Origin: Actinomycetota bacterium
Lineage (GTDB): Bacteria > Actinomycetota > Actinomycetes > Propionibacteriales > Propionibacteriaceae
Reading direction: 5' to 3'
Assembly: GCA_020161755.1 (NCBI GenBank)
Contig: JAIUOS010000002.1
Location: forward strand, 1 to 64,000
Length of the DNA: 64,000 nt
Under the pieces are notes generated by a model. It saw only the letters and a program-made list of their open reading frames with translations. It did no database searches and was not told where the DNA came from. Shown piece after piece: positions 1 to 7,423 of this stretch. Made by a program: the position numbers and the translations under genes. The stretch's first letter is position 1, and the number at the start of each line of letters is the position of its first letter.

Positions 1-153
1 CCCGGTTCGACCGTCCCGCTGAAGGACACCATCGAGTCGTTCAAGATGATCTGCGACGGCGAGGTCGACCACGTCGCTGAGCAGGCGTTCTTCAACGTCG
101 GTGGCATGGACATGGTGATGGAGAACTGGGACCGCATCCAGAAGGAAGGCTGA
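1..153 (+). CDS. atpD: ATP synthase F1 beta subunit, C-terminal end (partial)
   Basis: The window opens inside this gene; only the last 50 codons and a TGA stop are present. The fragment contains [20 protein letters not shown] followed by a [10 protein letters not shown] tail, which is typical of the C-terminal helical domain of actinobacterial F1 beta. The beta subunit carries the catalytic ATP sites of the membrane-bound ATP synthase, but these lie upstream of the window. The stop is separated by a single base from the start of atpC, so the two are certainly co-transcribed as the end of the atp operon. Confidence 0.95.
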   Translation, partial: PGSTVPLKDTIESFKMICDGEVDHVAEQAFFNVGGMDMVMENWDRIQKEG

Positions 154-154
154 C

Positions 155-565
155 GTGGCAGACGTCCTGCGCGTCGAGGTGGTCTCGGCGGACGGCATCG
201 CGTGGGAGGGCGACGCGCTGAGCGTGATCGCCCGCACGACCGAGGGCGACCTCGGCGTCCTGCCGAACCACGAGCCGTTCCTGGCCGCCCTGGTGCCGTG
301 TGCGGCCGAGGTACTGACCGCGGACGGCAACCGGGAGGTGCTCGCGCTGGACGGCGGCTTCATCTCGGTGGCGGACAACCGGGTCTCGGTGCTGTCGCAG
401 TTCGCGAAGGTCGCCAAGGAGATCGACCTGAAGGCGGCCGAGCACGAGCTCGCCGCCGCGGAGAAGCGCCTGAACGCCGGTGAGCTGGACGAGGAGACCC
501 GTCAGCACTTCCTGCGGGCGCAGGCCCAGGTCCGCGCCGCCCACCTCGCCCAGCAGTCGAAGTAG
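155..565 (+). CDS. atpC: ATP synthase F1 epsilon subunit
   Basis: Encodes 136 residues from a GTG start one base after the atpD stop. The N-terminal ~85 residues form the epsilon beta-sandwich (EGDLGVLPNHEPFLAAL is the family hallmark, about residues 29-45) and the remainder is the helical hairpin rich in Ala, Glu and Arg. Epsilon sits on the central stalk with gamma, couples rotation to catalysis and restrains ATP hydrolysis. Its length is usual for actinobacteria. The next gene follows 10 bp downstream on the same strand, so it may share the transcript. Confidence 0.95.
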   Translation: MADVLRVEVVSADGIAWEGDALSVIARTTEGDLGVLPNHEPFLAALVPCAAEVLTADGNREVLALDGGFISVADNRVSVLSQFAKVAKEIDLKAAEHELAAAEKRLNAGELDEETRQHFLRAQAQVRAAHLAQQSK

Positions 566-575
566 GGCCTCGCTG

Positions 576-1016
576 ATGGACTGGCTGGGCATCACCGAAA
601 CGGTGGCGCTCACGCTGGTCGTCCTCCTGCTGCTGCCGGTGGCGTTCCTCGGCATCCGGCGACGATGGCTGTCGCGGCAGGGGGGACTGTTCGACTGTTC
701 CGTGCGGTTGTCGACGAAGACGCCGGGTACCGGGTGGGTGCTCGGCGTCGCGCGTTACTCCGGCGACAACCTGGAGTGGTTCCGCGCGTTCTCGATCTCG
801 GTGCGGCCGCGGCTGATCTTCCCGCGCTCGCAGGCCCGCGCCGGCCAGCAGCGCGAACCAGACTCGATCGAGTCCGTCCTGCTCTACGACGACCAGCGGA
901 TCGTCCGCATGGAGATCGCCGACGGCAGCTCCTGGGAGCTGGCGATGTCGGTGCCCTCCCTGACCGGCCTCCTGAGCTGGCTGGAGTCCGCGCCCCCCGG
1001 CTCCCGCTACCGCTGA
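576..1016 (+). CDS. DUF2550 family single-pass membrane protein
   Basis: Encodes 146 residues starting at the ATG 10 bp after atpC; the open frame extends upstream into atpC but that part has no family resemblance. One hydrophobic helix spans about residues 8-25 (VALTLVVLLLLPVAFLGI), followed by a basic stretch and a soluble domain with GWVLGVARYSGDNLEWFR, then a run of Arg residues and two acidic/hydrophobic strands. A protein of this type directly after atpC is a conserved actinobacterial arrangement (Rv1312 in M. tuberculosis, from memory). The function is unknown; the gene order alone does not prove a role in ATP synthase. Confidence 0.8.
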   Translation: MDWLGITETVALTLVVLLLLPVAFLGIRRRWLSRQGGLFDCSVRLSTKTPGTGWVLGVARYSGDNLEWFRAFSISVRPRLIFPRSQARAGQQREPDSIESVLLYDDQRIVRMEIADGSSWELAMSVPSLTGLLSWLESAPPGSRYR

Positions 1017-1026
1017 CGCGCCCCGC

Positions 1027-1071
1027 TCCCTGAGGAGCGCTGGTGAGGAACCAACCAGCGCGTCACGAAGG
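1027..1071. repeat. Dispersed 45-bp hairpin element, copy 1
   Basis: The element begins TCCCTGAGGAGC and ends GCGTCACGAAGG. Between the two 12-nt flanks lies a perfect 8-bp stem (GCGCTGGT at 1037-1044 pairing with ACCAGCGC at 1054-1061) around a 9-nt loop. The same two flanks bound a different internal hairpin at 30872-30914, so outer sequence is conserved while the stem-loop varies. This is typical of REP/BIME-like dispersed elements in intergenic DNA. Confidence 0.7.
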
Positions 1072-1198
1072 AGCCCGTGGCCTGGAACGCCCACCCGTCT
1101 CCCGGGATTCTCGGCTTTTCGCGGCCGCTGGCGACCGTCGCGTCAGTGCTTCCCGAGGTCCTCGCATTATCAGGGTGAGTTCAGGCTCCATAGCCCGA

Positions 1199-1254
1199 GT
1201 TTCTCGGTAGTCACCGCGAGGGCGGCCGTGAGCCGCCCTGAGAACCCGAGAAAC
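1199..1254. repeat. Nested hairpin downstream of pduO
   Basis: An outer 9-bp stem (GTTTCTCGG at 1199-1207 with CCGAGAAAC at 1246-1254) encloses an inner 8-bp stem (AGGGCGGC at 1219-1226 with GCCGCCCT at 1232-1239, loop CGTGA). It lies between convergent genes, so termination from either side is plausible. A small structured RNA cannot be excluded. Confidence 0.5.
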
Positions 1255-1369
1255 GCGGGATTCACTCGCCGATGCGGGGAAGGCGTGCGGGCGGCCCTAC
1301 GTGACGCCGACCGTCTCGTTCCTCGCCGGGTCTCCTCAGCGACCGTACCCGCGAACCGATTCGGGCCGG

Positions 1370-2017
1370 TCAGTGGGTGAGGCGCTTGCGCTGCTTCCTG
1401 CCCTTCGGGTCGGCGACCTCGCGGTCCTTGCCGGGGATCCAGAGGACCTCGCCGGCGTCCTGGCCGACCACGCGGGCCAGGATGAACAGCAGGTCGGACA
1501 GCCGGTTCAGGTACTGGAGCGCCAACGGGTTCACCCCGCCGGGACGGCCGTCCGCCGCCTCCTGCGTGCCGTAGGCCTCGACGGCCCGCCAGCCGGCCCG
1601 CTCGGCCCGGCGGACGACGCTGCGCGCCAGGTGCATCATCGCCGCGGTCTGGGTGCCACCGGGCAGGATGAACGACCGCAAGGACGGCAGCGGGTCGCCG
1701 AACTCGTCGCACCAGCCTTCGAGGCGGTCGATGTTCGGCTGGATGATCCGCAGCGGTTCGTACGGCGGGTCGGCGGCCAGCGGGTTCGACAGGTCGGCGC
1801 CGCAGTCGAACAGCTCGTTCTGGATGTGGCGCAACACCTCGCGGATGCGCGGCGGCAGGTCCGCCCGGCTCGTGATCATGCCGAGCAGGGAGTTCGCCTC
1901 ATCGACGTCGCCGTACGCCTCCACCCGCGGATCGGTCTTCGCAGTCTCCGACAGGTCCGACAGCCGGGTGGTGCCGGCGTCGCCGGTGCGAGTGTAGATG
2001 CGAGTGAGGTTGACCAT
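1370..2017 (-). CDS. pduO: PduO-type ATP:cob(I)alamin adenosyltransferase
   Basis: Encodes 215 residues that transfer the adenosyl group of ATP to cob(I)alamin, giving adenosylcobalamin for enzymes such as methylmalonyl-CoA mutase. Diagnostic motifs are TRTGDAGTT (residues 9-17, ATP binding), RVEAYGDVDEANS (31-43), FILPGG (116-121), RRAER (136-140) and NRLSDLLF (171-178); the C-terminus is basic. This is the PduO/MmaB fold, not CobA/BtuR. TAGGTT lies exactly 6 nt before the ATG, suggesting a leaderless transcript. It diverges from the cyclophilin lipoprotein gene. A methylmalonyl-CoA epimerase gene 5.4 kb away belongs to the same B12-dependent pathway. Confidence 0.92.
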   Translation of the reverse strand: MVNLTRIYTRTGDAGTTRLSDLSETAKTDPRVEAYGDVDEANSLLGMITSRADLPPRIREVLRHIQNELFDCGADLSNPLAADPPYEPLRIIQPNIDRLEGWCDEFGDPLPSLRSFILPGGTQTAAMMHLARSVVRRAERAGWRAVEAYGTQEAADGRPGGVNPLALQYLNRLSDLLFILARVVGQDAGEVLWIPGKDREVADPKGRKQRKRLTH

Positions 2018-2104
2018 GCGTCCAACCTACCGAACGCTCGTGGGGAGCCCGGACGACGGTGGGTGCGCGGGCCGATCGGGGCAGGGGTGTGGGAGGGTGG
2101 GGCG

Positions 2105-2761
2105 GTGAAGAAGCTGATCCTGCTGCTGCCGGTGGCGATGCTCGCCGCGCTGATGTCCGCCTGCACCTCGAGCACGCCCGCCGCACCGGCGTCCACGTCC
2201 GGTGTGAACTGCACCTACACCGCGTCCGGTAGTGCGGCGAAGAAGGTGTCCCTGCCGCCGGCGACGAACGTGCCGAACACCGGGACGGTGCCCTACACGA
2301 TCGGGCTGAACGCCGACAAGATCACCGTGACTCTCGACCGCGAGCACACGCCGTGCACGGTCAACTCGTTCATCTCGATCGCCCAGCAGGGCTACTTCGA
2401 CGGCACCTCCTGCCACCGCCTGGTCGACGGCGGCATCTTCGTGCTCCAGTGCGGCGACCCGACGGCCACCGGCTCCGGCGGTCCCGGCTACGCGTTCCCC
2501 GACGAACTCAGCGGGACCGAGACCTACACCGCCGGCACCCTGGCGATGGCCAACGCGGGTGCGAACACCAACGGCTCCCAGTTCTTCATCGTCTACGCCG
2601 ACAGCCAGTTGTCGCCGAACTACACCGTGTTCGGCCACGTCGACGCGGCCGGGATCAAGGTCGTCGAGGCGATCGCCAAGGGCGGGCAGGACGACAGCTA
2701 CGGCGACGGGTCCGGCAAGCCGAAGCTGCCGGCCGTGATCACGAGCGTGGTCGCCGGCTGA
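2105..2761 (+). CDS. Cyclophilin-type peptidyl-prolyl cis-trans isomerase, lipoprotein
   Basis: Encodes 218 residues from a GTG preceded by a purine-rich GGGAGG tract. The N-terminus is a lipoprotein signal (VKKLILLLPVAMLAALMSAC, acylated Cys at residue 20) and is followed by a Ser/Thr/Pro/Ala linker. The cyclophilin domain has NSFISIAQQGYFDGTSCHR, a GYAFPDE segment, TLAMANAGANTNGSQFFIV and a YTVFGHV strand. It should catalyse proline isomerisation of exported proteins at the outer face of the membrane. Relative to textbook cyclophilins, the phenylalanine-arginine catalytic pairing is altered (HRLVDGGIFVLQCGD instead of HRVIPGFMIQGGD), so activity may be reduced. Its 3' end overlaps the convergent hydrolase gene by 23 bp. 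Confidence 0.9.
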   Translation: MKKLILLLPVAMLAALMSACTSSTPAAPASTSGVNCTYTASGSAAKKVSLPPATNVPNTGTVPYTIGLNADKITVTLDREHTPCTVNSFISIAQQGYFDGTSCHRLVDGGIFVLQCGDPTATGSGGPGYAFPDELSGTETYTAGTLAMANAGANTNGSQFFIVYADSQLSPNYTVFGHVDAAGIKVVEAIAKGGQDDSYGDGSGKPKLPAVITSVVAG

Positions 2762-3548
2762 CCTCGTCCACGGTCTCCGCGAACTCCACCAGGGCGGACG
2801 TCACCGCCCCGGGCTGGTCGGCGTGCACCCAGTGCCCGGCACCGGCCACCACCCGGCGCTCGACGGCGGGGAACAGCCGGCGCATCGCCTCCTCGTGCTC
2901 GGGACGCACGTAGGCCGAGTTCTCCCCGGTCAGCCACAGCACCGGACCGCGATAGCTCACCGGCCCCGGATCGGGCCAGTCGCCGATCTCGCCCAACGCG
3001 TCGCCCAGCATCGCCAGGTTCGGCTGCCAGTGCCACCCGCCCTTGTGGCGCAGGTTCTGCAGCAGGAACAGCCGGACGCTGTCGGTCGGCACCTGCGCGC
3101 GCAGCCGCGCGTCCGCCTCGCCCCGGGAGCCGAGGGTGGCGAGGTCGAGCGAACGCATCGCCGCCACCAGCGGGGCGAAGGTGTCCACCTGGTCGGAGTG
3201 GCCGGGGGCGATGTCGATCACCACCAGGCCCGAGACCAGTTCGGGGTGGGCGAGCGCGGTGAGCATCGCGACCTTGCCGCCCATCGAGTGCCCCACCAGG
3301 ATCATCTCGGCGGCCGAGCCCAGCCGCACGTCGATCTCCGCGGCCACCGTCTCGGCCATGCCCGGGTAGCTGAAGGCGTCGGTCCAGCCGCTCGCGCCGT
3401 GGTCGGGCAGGTCGAACAGCACGACGGGGAGGTCCTGTGCGGCGAGTTGCTGGGCGATCGCGGCGAAGTTGCGGCCGCGGCCGAACAGGCCGTGCAGGAA
3501 GGCGAAGCGCGGACGCCCGGAACCGACCAGTTCGGTGTACAGCCCCAT
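2739..3548 (-). CDS. Alpha/beta-fold hydrolase
   Basis: Encodes 269 residues. The frame runs further upstream but the family start is MGLYTELVG, whose ATG overlaps the TGA of the preceding small gene (ATGA), indicating translational coupling. Recognisable elements are the oxyanion-loop HG (residues 19-20), the nucleophile elbow GHSMGG (Ser88), a later WLTGENS strand supporting the acid, and GAGHW with catalytic His239. Sequence style is that of YbfF-like esterases and haloperoxidase-like hydrolases. The substrate is unknown. The gene is the downstream member of a two-gene unit with the zinc-ribbon-like protein. Confidence 0.88.
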   Translation of the reverse strand: MGLYTELVGSGRPRFAFLHGLFGRGRNFAAIAQQLAAQDLPVVLFDLPDHGASGWTDAFSYPGMAETVAAEIDVRLGSAAEMILVGHSMGGKVAMLTALAHPELVSGLVVIDIAPGHSDQVDTFAPLVAAMRSLDLATLGSRGEADARLRAQVPTDSVRLFLLQNLRHKGGWHWQPNLAMLGDALGEIGDWPDPGPVSYRGPVLWLTGENSAYVRPEHEEAMRRLFPAVERRVVAGAGHWVHADQPGAVTSALVEFAETVDEVSRRPRS

Positions 3549-3823
3549 CACTGCCGCCGCTGCCAGCAGGAGGTGTGCCAGTGCCGGCGCTCCTCGACGG
3601 CGGAGGCCGATCCGAGGCTGGCCTCGCGCGGCCAGGTGACCACGTGAGCCGTCCCGGGCGGGAGTTGCTGGTTGCAGCCCGGGCAGCTGTAGGACTTGGT
3701 GGCCGCGTCCGCGGGCATCGTCTGCACCATCCACGGCCCGTCCGCCTTCTGCTCCAGGCGCGCGAACGCGCCCGAGGACAGCGGTCGGGGCTCGCGCAGG
3801 TGCTTGGACGGACGCTTGGCCAT
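3548..3823 (-). CDS. Small conserved zinc-ribbon-like protein
   Basis: Encodes 91 residues. It contains CPGC (Cys47 and Cys50) and, near the C-terminus, HWHTSC (His81, His83, Cys86), spaced as in a small zinc-binding module. The N-terminus is basic (MAKRPSKHLR). Small proteins of this kind upstream of an alpha/beta hydrolase are common in actinobacteria, but I know no function. TAGGCT lies 7 nt upstream of the ATG, so the message may be leaderless. The stop overlaps the hydrolase start, so both proteins are made from one mRNA. Confidence 0.75.
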   Translation of the reverse strand: MAKRPSKHLREPRPLSSGAFARLEQKADGPWMVQTMPADAATKSYSCPGCNQQLPPGTAHVVTWPREASLGSASAVEERRHWHTSCWQRRQ

Positions 3824-3879
3824 GGAGCCCAGCCTATGGCCTCGCTACGATGGCCCGAATCCCGACCCGAGGGGGCCTG

Positions 3880-4305
3880 ATGACCGACGCCGAGACCACC
3901 GCCTTCCTCGATGCCGTCACCCCGGCGGTGCGCCACCGGGACGCGCTGACCATGGTCGAGCTGCTGCGCCGGGTCACCGGTGAGGAGCCGCGGATGTGCT
4001 ACTCCTCGATCGTCGGGGCCGGCCACTACACCTACCGCTACGACAGCGGACGCGAGGGCGAGGGCCCCTCGACCAGCTTCTCCCCGCGCAAGACGGCACT
4101 GACGGTCTACCTCGCGGACGGGACGGCCGCCCACGCCGACCGCCTGGCGCGCCTCGGTGAACACACCAGCGCGGTCGGGTGCGTCTACCTCAAGGATCTT
4201 GCGAAGGTCGACCTGGCCGTCCTGGAGGAGATCATCTCCGCCTCCCACCGTGCGTTGACCGCGGGTGTGTACACCGCTCGCGCCCGGGAGGGTGGCCGGT
4301 CCTGA
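3880..4305 (+). CDS. DUF1801 domain-containing protein
   Basis: Encodes 141 residues if translation starts at the second ATG. The upstream in-frame ATG (3850) lies within a -10-like hexamer TACGAT (3846-3851), so it cannot be on a transcript made from that promoter; the ATG at 3880 also has a good GAGGGGG Shine-Dalgarno tract. The protein shows the DUF1801 (YdhG-like) pattern: an N-terminal helix (FLDAVTPAVRHRDALTMVELL), a YRYDSGREGEG turn, a strand with TALTVYLADG and a late GCVYLKDLAKVD segment. Members are small soluble alpha/beta proteins, some described as iron-chaperone-like. The role here is unassigned. Confidence 0.82.
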   Translation: MTDAETTAFLDAVTPAVRHRDALTMVELLRRVTGEEPRMCYSSIVGAGHYTYRYDSGREGEGPSTSFSPRKTALTVYLADGTAAHADRLARLGEHTSAVGCVYLKDLAKVDLAVLEEIISASHRALTAGVYTARAREGGRS

Positions 4306-4346
4306 TCCGGCGCCGTTCCGGGCGTCCGGCCGTGTAGGTTGTCCGG

Positions 4347-5054
4347 GTGCGTTTGCTGATTGCCCGCTGCCAGGTCGACTACGCCGGACGCCTCTCCGCA
4401 CACCTCCCGATGGCCACCCGCCTGATCATGGTGAAGGCGGACGGGTCGGTCTCCGTCCACGCCGACGACCGCGCGTACAAGCCCCTCAACTGGATGAGCG
4501 CGCCGTGCACCCTCACGGTCAGCGCCCCCGACGCGGTGGACGCCGTGACCGGCCCGGACGCGGCCTCGCTCAGCGAGGTGTGGGAGGTGCGCAACGGCGA
4601 CGGCGACACCCTCCAGATCGCGATCGGCGAGGTCTTCCACGACTCCGCCCACGACCTCGGCATCGACCCGGGCCTGCAGAAGGACGGGGTGGAGGCGCAC
4701 CTCCAGGTGCTGCTGGCCGAGAACCCGGCGACGTTCGGCGAGGGCTGGACGCTGGTCCGCCGCGAGCACCCGACGCCGATCGGACCGGTCGACCTGCTGT
4801 TCCGCGACCAGCGCGGCGCCTACGTCGCGGTCGAGGTGAAGCGCCGTGGCGAGATCGACGGCGTCGAGCAGCTGACCCGCTACCTCGCGCTGATGAACGC
4901 CGACCCGCTGTTCGCCCCGGTGCGCGGCGTGTTCGCCGCCCAGCTGATCAAGCCCCAGGCGCGCACCCTCGCCGGCACCCGCGGCATCGACTGCGTCCTT
5001 GTGGACTACGACACCCTGCGTGGCCTCGACAACGCCGAGGACCGCCTCTTCTGA
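4347..5054 (+). CDS. nucS: Endonuclease NucS (EndoMS), mismatch-specific
   Basis: Encodes 235 residues. NucS cuts both strands around mismatches and replaces MutS/MutL in most actinobacteria and some archaea. The N-terminal DNA-binding/dimerisation part starts [16 protein letters not shown]; the C-terminal nuclease domain has the catalytic Asp149 (PVDLLFRD) and the E-V-K pair at Glu163/Lys165 in [20 protein letters not shown]. The last residues, EDRLF, look like the sliding-clamp-binding tail of the family. TAGGTT stands 6 nt before the GTG start, so the gene is probably leaderless and has its own promoter. Confidence 0.95.
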   Translation: MRLLIARCQVDYAGRLSAHLPMATRLIMVKADGSVSVHADDRAYKPLNWMSAPCTLTVSAPDAVDAVTGPDAASLSEVWEVRNGDGDTLQIAIGEVFHDSAHDLGIDPGLQKDGVEAHLQVLLAENPATFGEGWTLVRREHPTPIGPVDLLFRDQRGAYVAVEVKRRGEIDGVEQLTRYLALMNADPLFAPVRGVFAAQLIKPQARTLAGTRGIDCVLVDYDTLRGLDNAEDRLF

Positions 5055-5060
5055 CCCGTC

Positions 5061-6314
5061 TCAGCTGCGGTCGAGGTGCGGGAGCAGAACCTCCCGGTAG
5101 AGCAGCAGCAGGGCCGCCATCACCGGGATGGCCAGGACTGCGCCCACGAAACCGGCCAGGACGCCGCCGGAGATGGCGGCCAGCATCACCAGCACCGCCG
5201 GGATCTGCACCGAGCGCGAGAAGATCCTCGGCTGGATGACGTAGGCGTCGAACTGCTGGTAGGCCAGGAAGAAGATCAGCGTGATCAACCCGGTGGTCGG
5301 CGAGAACGAGAACGCCACGATCGAGACGATGATCATCGAGATCGTGGTGCCGATCAGCGGCACGAAGGCGAACATGCCGACCACCACCGTGAGCGCGAGC
5401 GCGTACTGGGCCAGGCCGACGATGTTGAGGAACAGGAACGCGACGGTCATCGCGATCAGCACCACCAGGAACAGCCCGGACACGTAGCCGCCGACCCGCT
5501 TGAACATCTCGCTGGCCAGGTACTTCACCCGCGGGCGCCGCGAGGCGGGGGCCAGCTGGTAGATGACCTCCTTGATCGTGGGCAGCGTGGTCAGGAAGTA
5601 CAGCGTCAGGACCGTCGTGACGATCACCGAGAACACCGTGTTGGCCACCACCGCGCTCGCGCCCAGCAGGCCGCCGAACAGGCTCGAGATCAACTCGCCG
5701 GAGGTGAGGAACGACACCGCGCGGTCGATCACCTTCCACTGGGCGTCCAGAGCCGCGATCTGCGGGTTCTGCCGCAGGTTCTCCAGGTAGCCCGGCGCCT
5801 GGAACAGCAGTCGGTTGACCTGCTCGGTGACCACCGGCACCAGTGCCCAGCCCGCCAGCACGATCAGCCCGATCAGGCCGAGCGCCACCATCAGCACCGC
5901 TAGCCCGCGCCGGATGCCGCGGTGGTGCAGCCACTCCACGGCGGGGTTCAGGCCGAGCGCGATCGCCAGCGACAGCATCACCAGCACGATCACCGTGCGC
6001 AACGAGACCATCAAGGTGACGACGCCGAACGCGGCCATGCCGCCGATGGCCAGGAAGAAGCCGATCTGGAACGGGTTGCGGTCGAGCAGGGACGTGCGCC
6101 GGTCGAGCGTGGTGCCGAGCCCGTCGTTGAGATCCGGGGGAGTGGGCTGGGTGGTTCGCCGCCACTTGCGCAGCCAGCTCCGCGTGGCCGGCGGGCCGGA
6201 CGGGGTGCGGGCGGACGCGGGCGTGCGCCCCGACGCGCTCGAGCGGACGGGCTGCGGGGCGGGTGGGGTTTCGGCGTCGGGCGTGGCGCCCGCCTCCGGT
6301 TCGGACGAGGTCAC
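5061..6314 (-). CDS. AI-2E family transporter (UPF0118/PerM-like)
   Basis: Encodes 417 residues of a polytopic membrane protein. A Pro/Ala-rich cytoplasmic N-tail of about 85 residues precedes paired helices (FFLAIGGMAAFGVVTLMVS and VIVLVMLSLAIALGLNPAVE), a central soluble segment with LLFQAPGYLENLRQNPQ, and a distal helix bundle containing FVPLIGTTISMIIVS and a C-terminal LLLLYREVLLPHLDRS. This is the AI-2E/PerM exporter fold. Members export autoinducer-2, ions or unknown solutes; nothing here defines the substrate. The start codon is GTG, overlapping the TGA of the upstream coiled-coil gene (GTGA), so translation is coupled. Confidence 0.85.
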   Translation of the reverse strand: MTSSEPEAGATPDAETPPAPQPVRSSASGRTPASARTPSGPPATRSWLRKWRRTTQPTPPDLNDGLGTTLDRRTSLLDRNPFQIGFFLAIGGMAAFGVVTLMVSLRTVIVLVMLSLAIALGLNPAVEWLHHRGIRRGLAVLMVALGLIGLIVLAGWALVPVVTEQVNRLLFQAPGYLENLRQNPQIAALDAQWKVIDRAVSFLTSGELISSLFGGLLGASAVVANTVFSVIVTTVLTLYFLTTLPTIKEVIYQLAPASRRPRVKYLASEMFKRVGGYVSGLFLVVLIAMTVAFLFLNIVGLAQYALALTVVVGMFAFVPLIGTTISMIIVSIVAFSFSPTTGLITLIFFLAYQQFDAYVIQPRIFSRSVQIPAVLVMLAAISGGVLAGFVGAVLAIPVMAALLLLYREVLLPHLDRS

Positions 6315-7339
6315 TGCTCGGGGTCTCCGTCCCCATAGCCGGCCGCGCTGGTGCCCGCCAGGGCGGAGAGCTCGCCGAGCTGGGCGACGATCGCCTTGCG
6401 GCGTCCGATCAGCTGGGCGATCTCGGCCTCCAGGCGCGCGACCTCCGCCTGGGTGTCCTTCAGCGCCTCCGCGCGGTGCGCGGCGGCGGCGGTCTCGGCG
6501 GCGGCGGTGATCTTCGCGGCCTCGGCGTGGGCGGCGGCCTTGATCTGCCCGGCCTCGGCGTGCGCTGCCTGCCGGCGCTGGTCCCAGGTGAGGGCGTCGG
6601 CCTCCAGCCGGGCGGCGTAGCCGGCGGACTGCGTGCGGGCCTTCTCCAACAGTTCCTCGACCTCGGCGGCGGCCGCGGTGTGGGCGGCGGTGACTTCGGC
6701 CAGGGCCACCTCGCGCTGCGCGACGACGCCGAGGCGGTGCTCGGCGGACTCGCGTTCGGCGGCGACCAGCGTGGCCTCGGCGCTGAGCCGGGCCTGTTCG
6801 GCGATCGCCGCGGCCCGCGTCTGCGCCTCGTTGATGACCTCGGCGGCGGCGCGCTGGGCGAAATCGCGGACGGCGGCGGCCTCGTCCTTCGCGGCCTGCA
6901 ACTCGGTGGCGGTCTGCTCGCTGAGCCGCCGGCGCAGCGCGTTCAGCTCCTCGGTGGAGGTGGCCTGGGCGGTGTCGAGGGCGAGTTGGGCTTCCAGCGC
7001 GGTCTTCTCCGCGTCCGCGTGCGCCTGCGCCACGATCTGGCGGGCACGGTGCTCGGCGGAGGTGACCAGCTCCTCGGCCTGGGACTCGGCGACCTTCAGC
7101 AGCCCGCGGGTGTGCCCGCCGAGCTTGGCGAAGTCGGTGTCGTGCGCGCGGGTGTTCGCCTCGGCGAGCTGGCGTTGCTGGTGGCGCACCTGGGTCTTGG
7201 CGCGGGCCAGCTGTGCCTCCACGTCACGGACGTAGGCGTCAACGGCCCCGCGGTCGTAGCCGCGCAGGGTCTGCGGGAAATTCCCCACCGCCGAGGCCGT
7301 CTCGTCGAACAGCTCCAGGCCCGGAGTCACGTCGGTCAT
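6311..7339 (-). CDS. DivIVA-like coiled-coil protein
   Basis: Encodes 342 residues. The N-terminal segment FPQTLRGYDRGAVDAYVRDV (about residues 20-39) matches the DivIVA lipid-binding motif in which the chain crosses curved membrane before forming a coiled coil. Almost all the rest is Ala/Glu/Gln/Arg-rich heptads (for example AEELVTSAEHRARQIVAQAH), with a short GDGDPEQ tail. Such proteins organise polar growth or cell-wall scaffolding in actinobacteria (Wag31/Scy/FilP type); it is longer than Wag31 homologues and lacks a recognisable tetramerisation end. An AGGGGAGA Shine-Dalgarno precedes the ATG. It is followed by the transporter in a GTGA overlap. Confidence 0.8.
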   Translation of the reverse strand: MTDVTPGLELFDETASAVGNFPQTLRGYDRGAVDAYVRDVEAQLARAKTQVRHQQRQLAEANTRAHDTDFAKLGGHTRGLLKVAESQAEELVTSAEHRARQIVAQAHADAEKTALEAQLALDTAQATSTEELNALRRRLSEQTATELQAAKDEAAAVRDFAQRAAAEVINEAQTRAAAIAEQARLSAEATLVAAERESAEHRLGVVAQREVALAEVTAAHTAAAAEVEELLEKARTQSAGYAARLEADALTWDQRRQAAHAEAGQIKAAAHAEAAKITAAAETAAAAHRAEALKDTQAEVARLEAEIAQLIGRRKAIVAQLGELSALAGTSAAGYGDGDPEQ

Positions 7340-7371
7340 GGTCGTTCTCCCCTTTCGCCTCCGGCTCTGAT

Positions 7372-7409
7372 GCTACTGGCCCGGTCCCCACGGGTCCCGG
7401 GCCAGCAGC
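7372..7409 (-). terminator. Strong hairpin after the epimerase gene
   Basis: A 13-bp stem with one mismatch (7372-7384 with 7397-7409, core CTGGCCCGG/CCGGGCCAG) and a 12-nt loop lies 15 bp after the methylmalonyl-CoA epimerase stop and upstream of the DivIVA-like gene. No U-tract follows, as is usual for high-GC actinobacteria. A terminator is the most economical reading. Confidence 0.6.
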
Positions 7410-7423
7410 GCGTGCCTACCGGA

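Larger units (their letters stand above)
1017..1369. other. Intergenic region between convergent genes, repeat and hairpin rich
   Basis: This 353-bp gap lies between the DUF2550 gene (plus strand) and pduO (minus strand), which converge. I see no credible gene. It holds a 45-bp element bounded by TCCCTGAGGAGC and GCGTCACGAAGG and a nested hairpin, both listed separately. Either structure could act as a two-way terminator, but neither has a clear U-tract. The remainder shows no feature I can name. Confidence 0.6.

Noticed and set aside
480-575. N-terminal extension of the DUF2550 protein into atpC
   Set aside because: The added residues are Arg/Ser/Pro-rich shadow of atpC and precede the natural membrane helix.
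3850-3879. Upstream ATG as start for the DUF1801 gene
   Set aside because: It overlaps a TACGAT -10 hexamer, so it would not be on the transcript; the next ATG has a Shine-Dalgarno tract.
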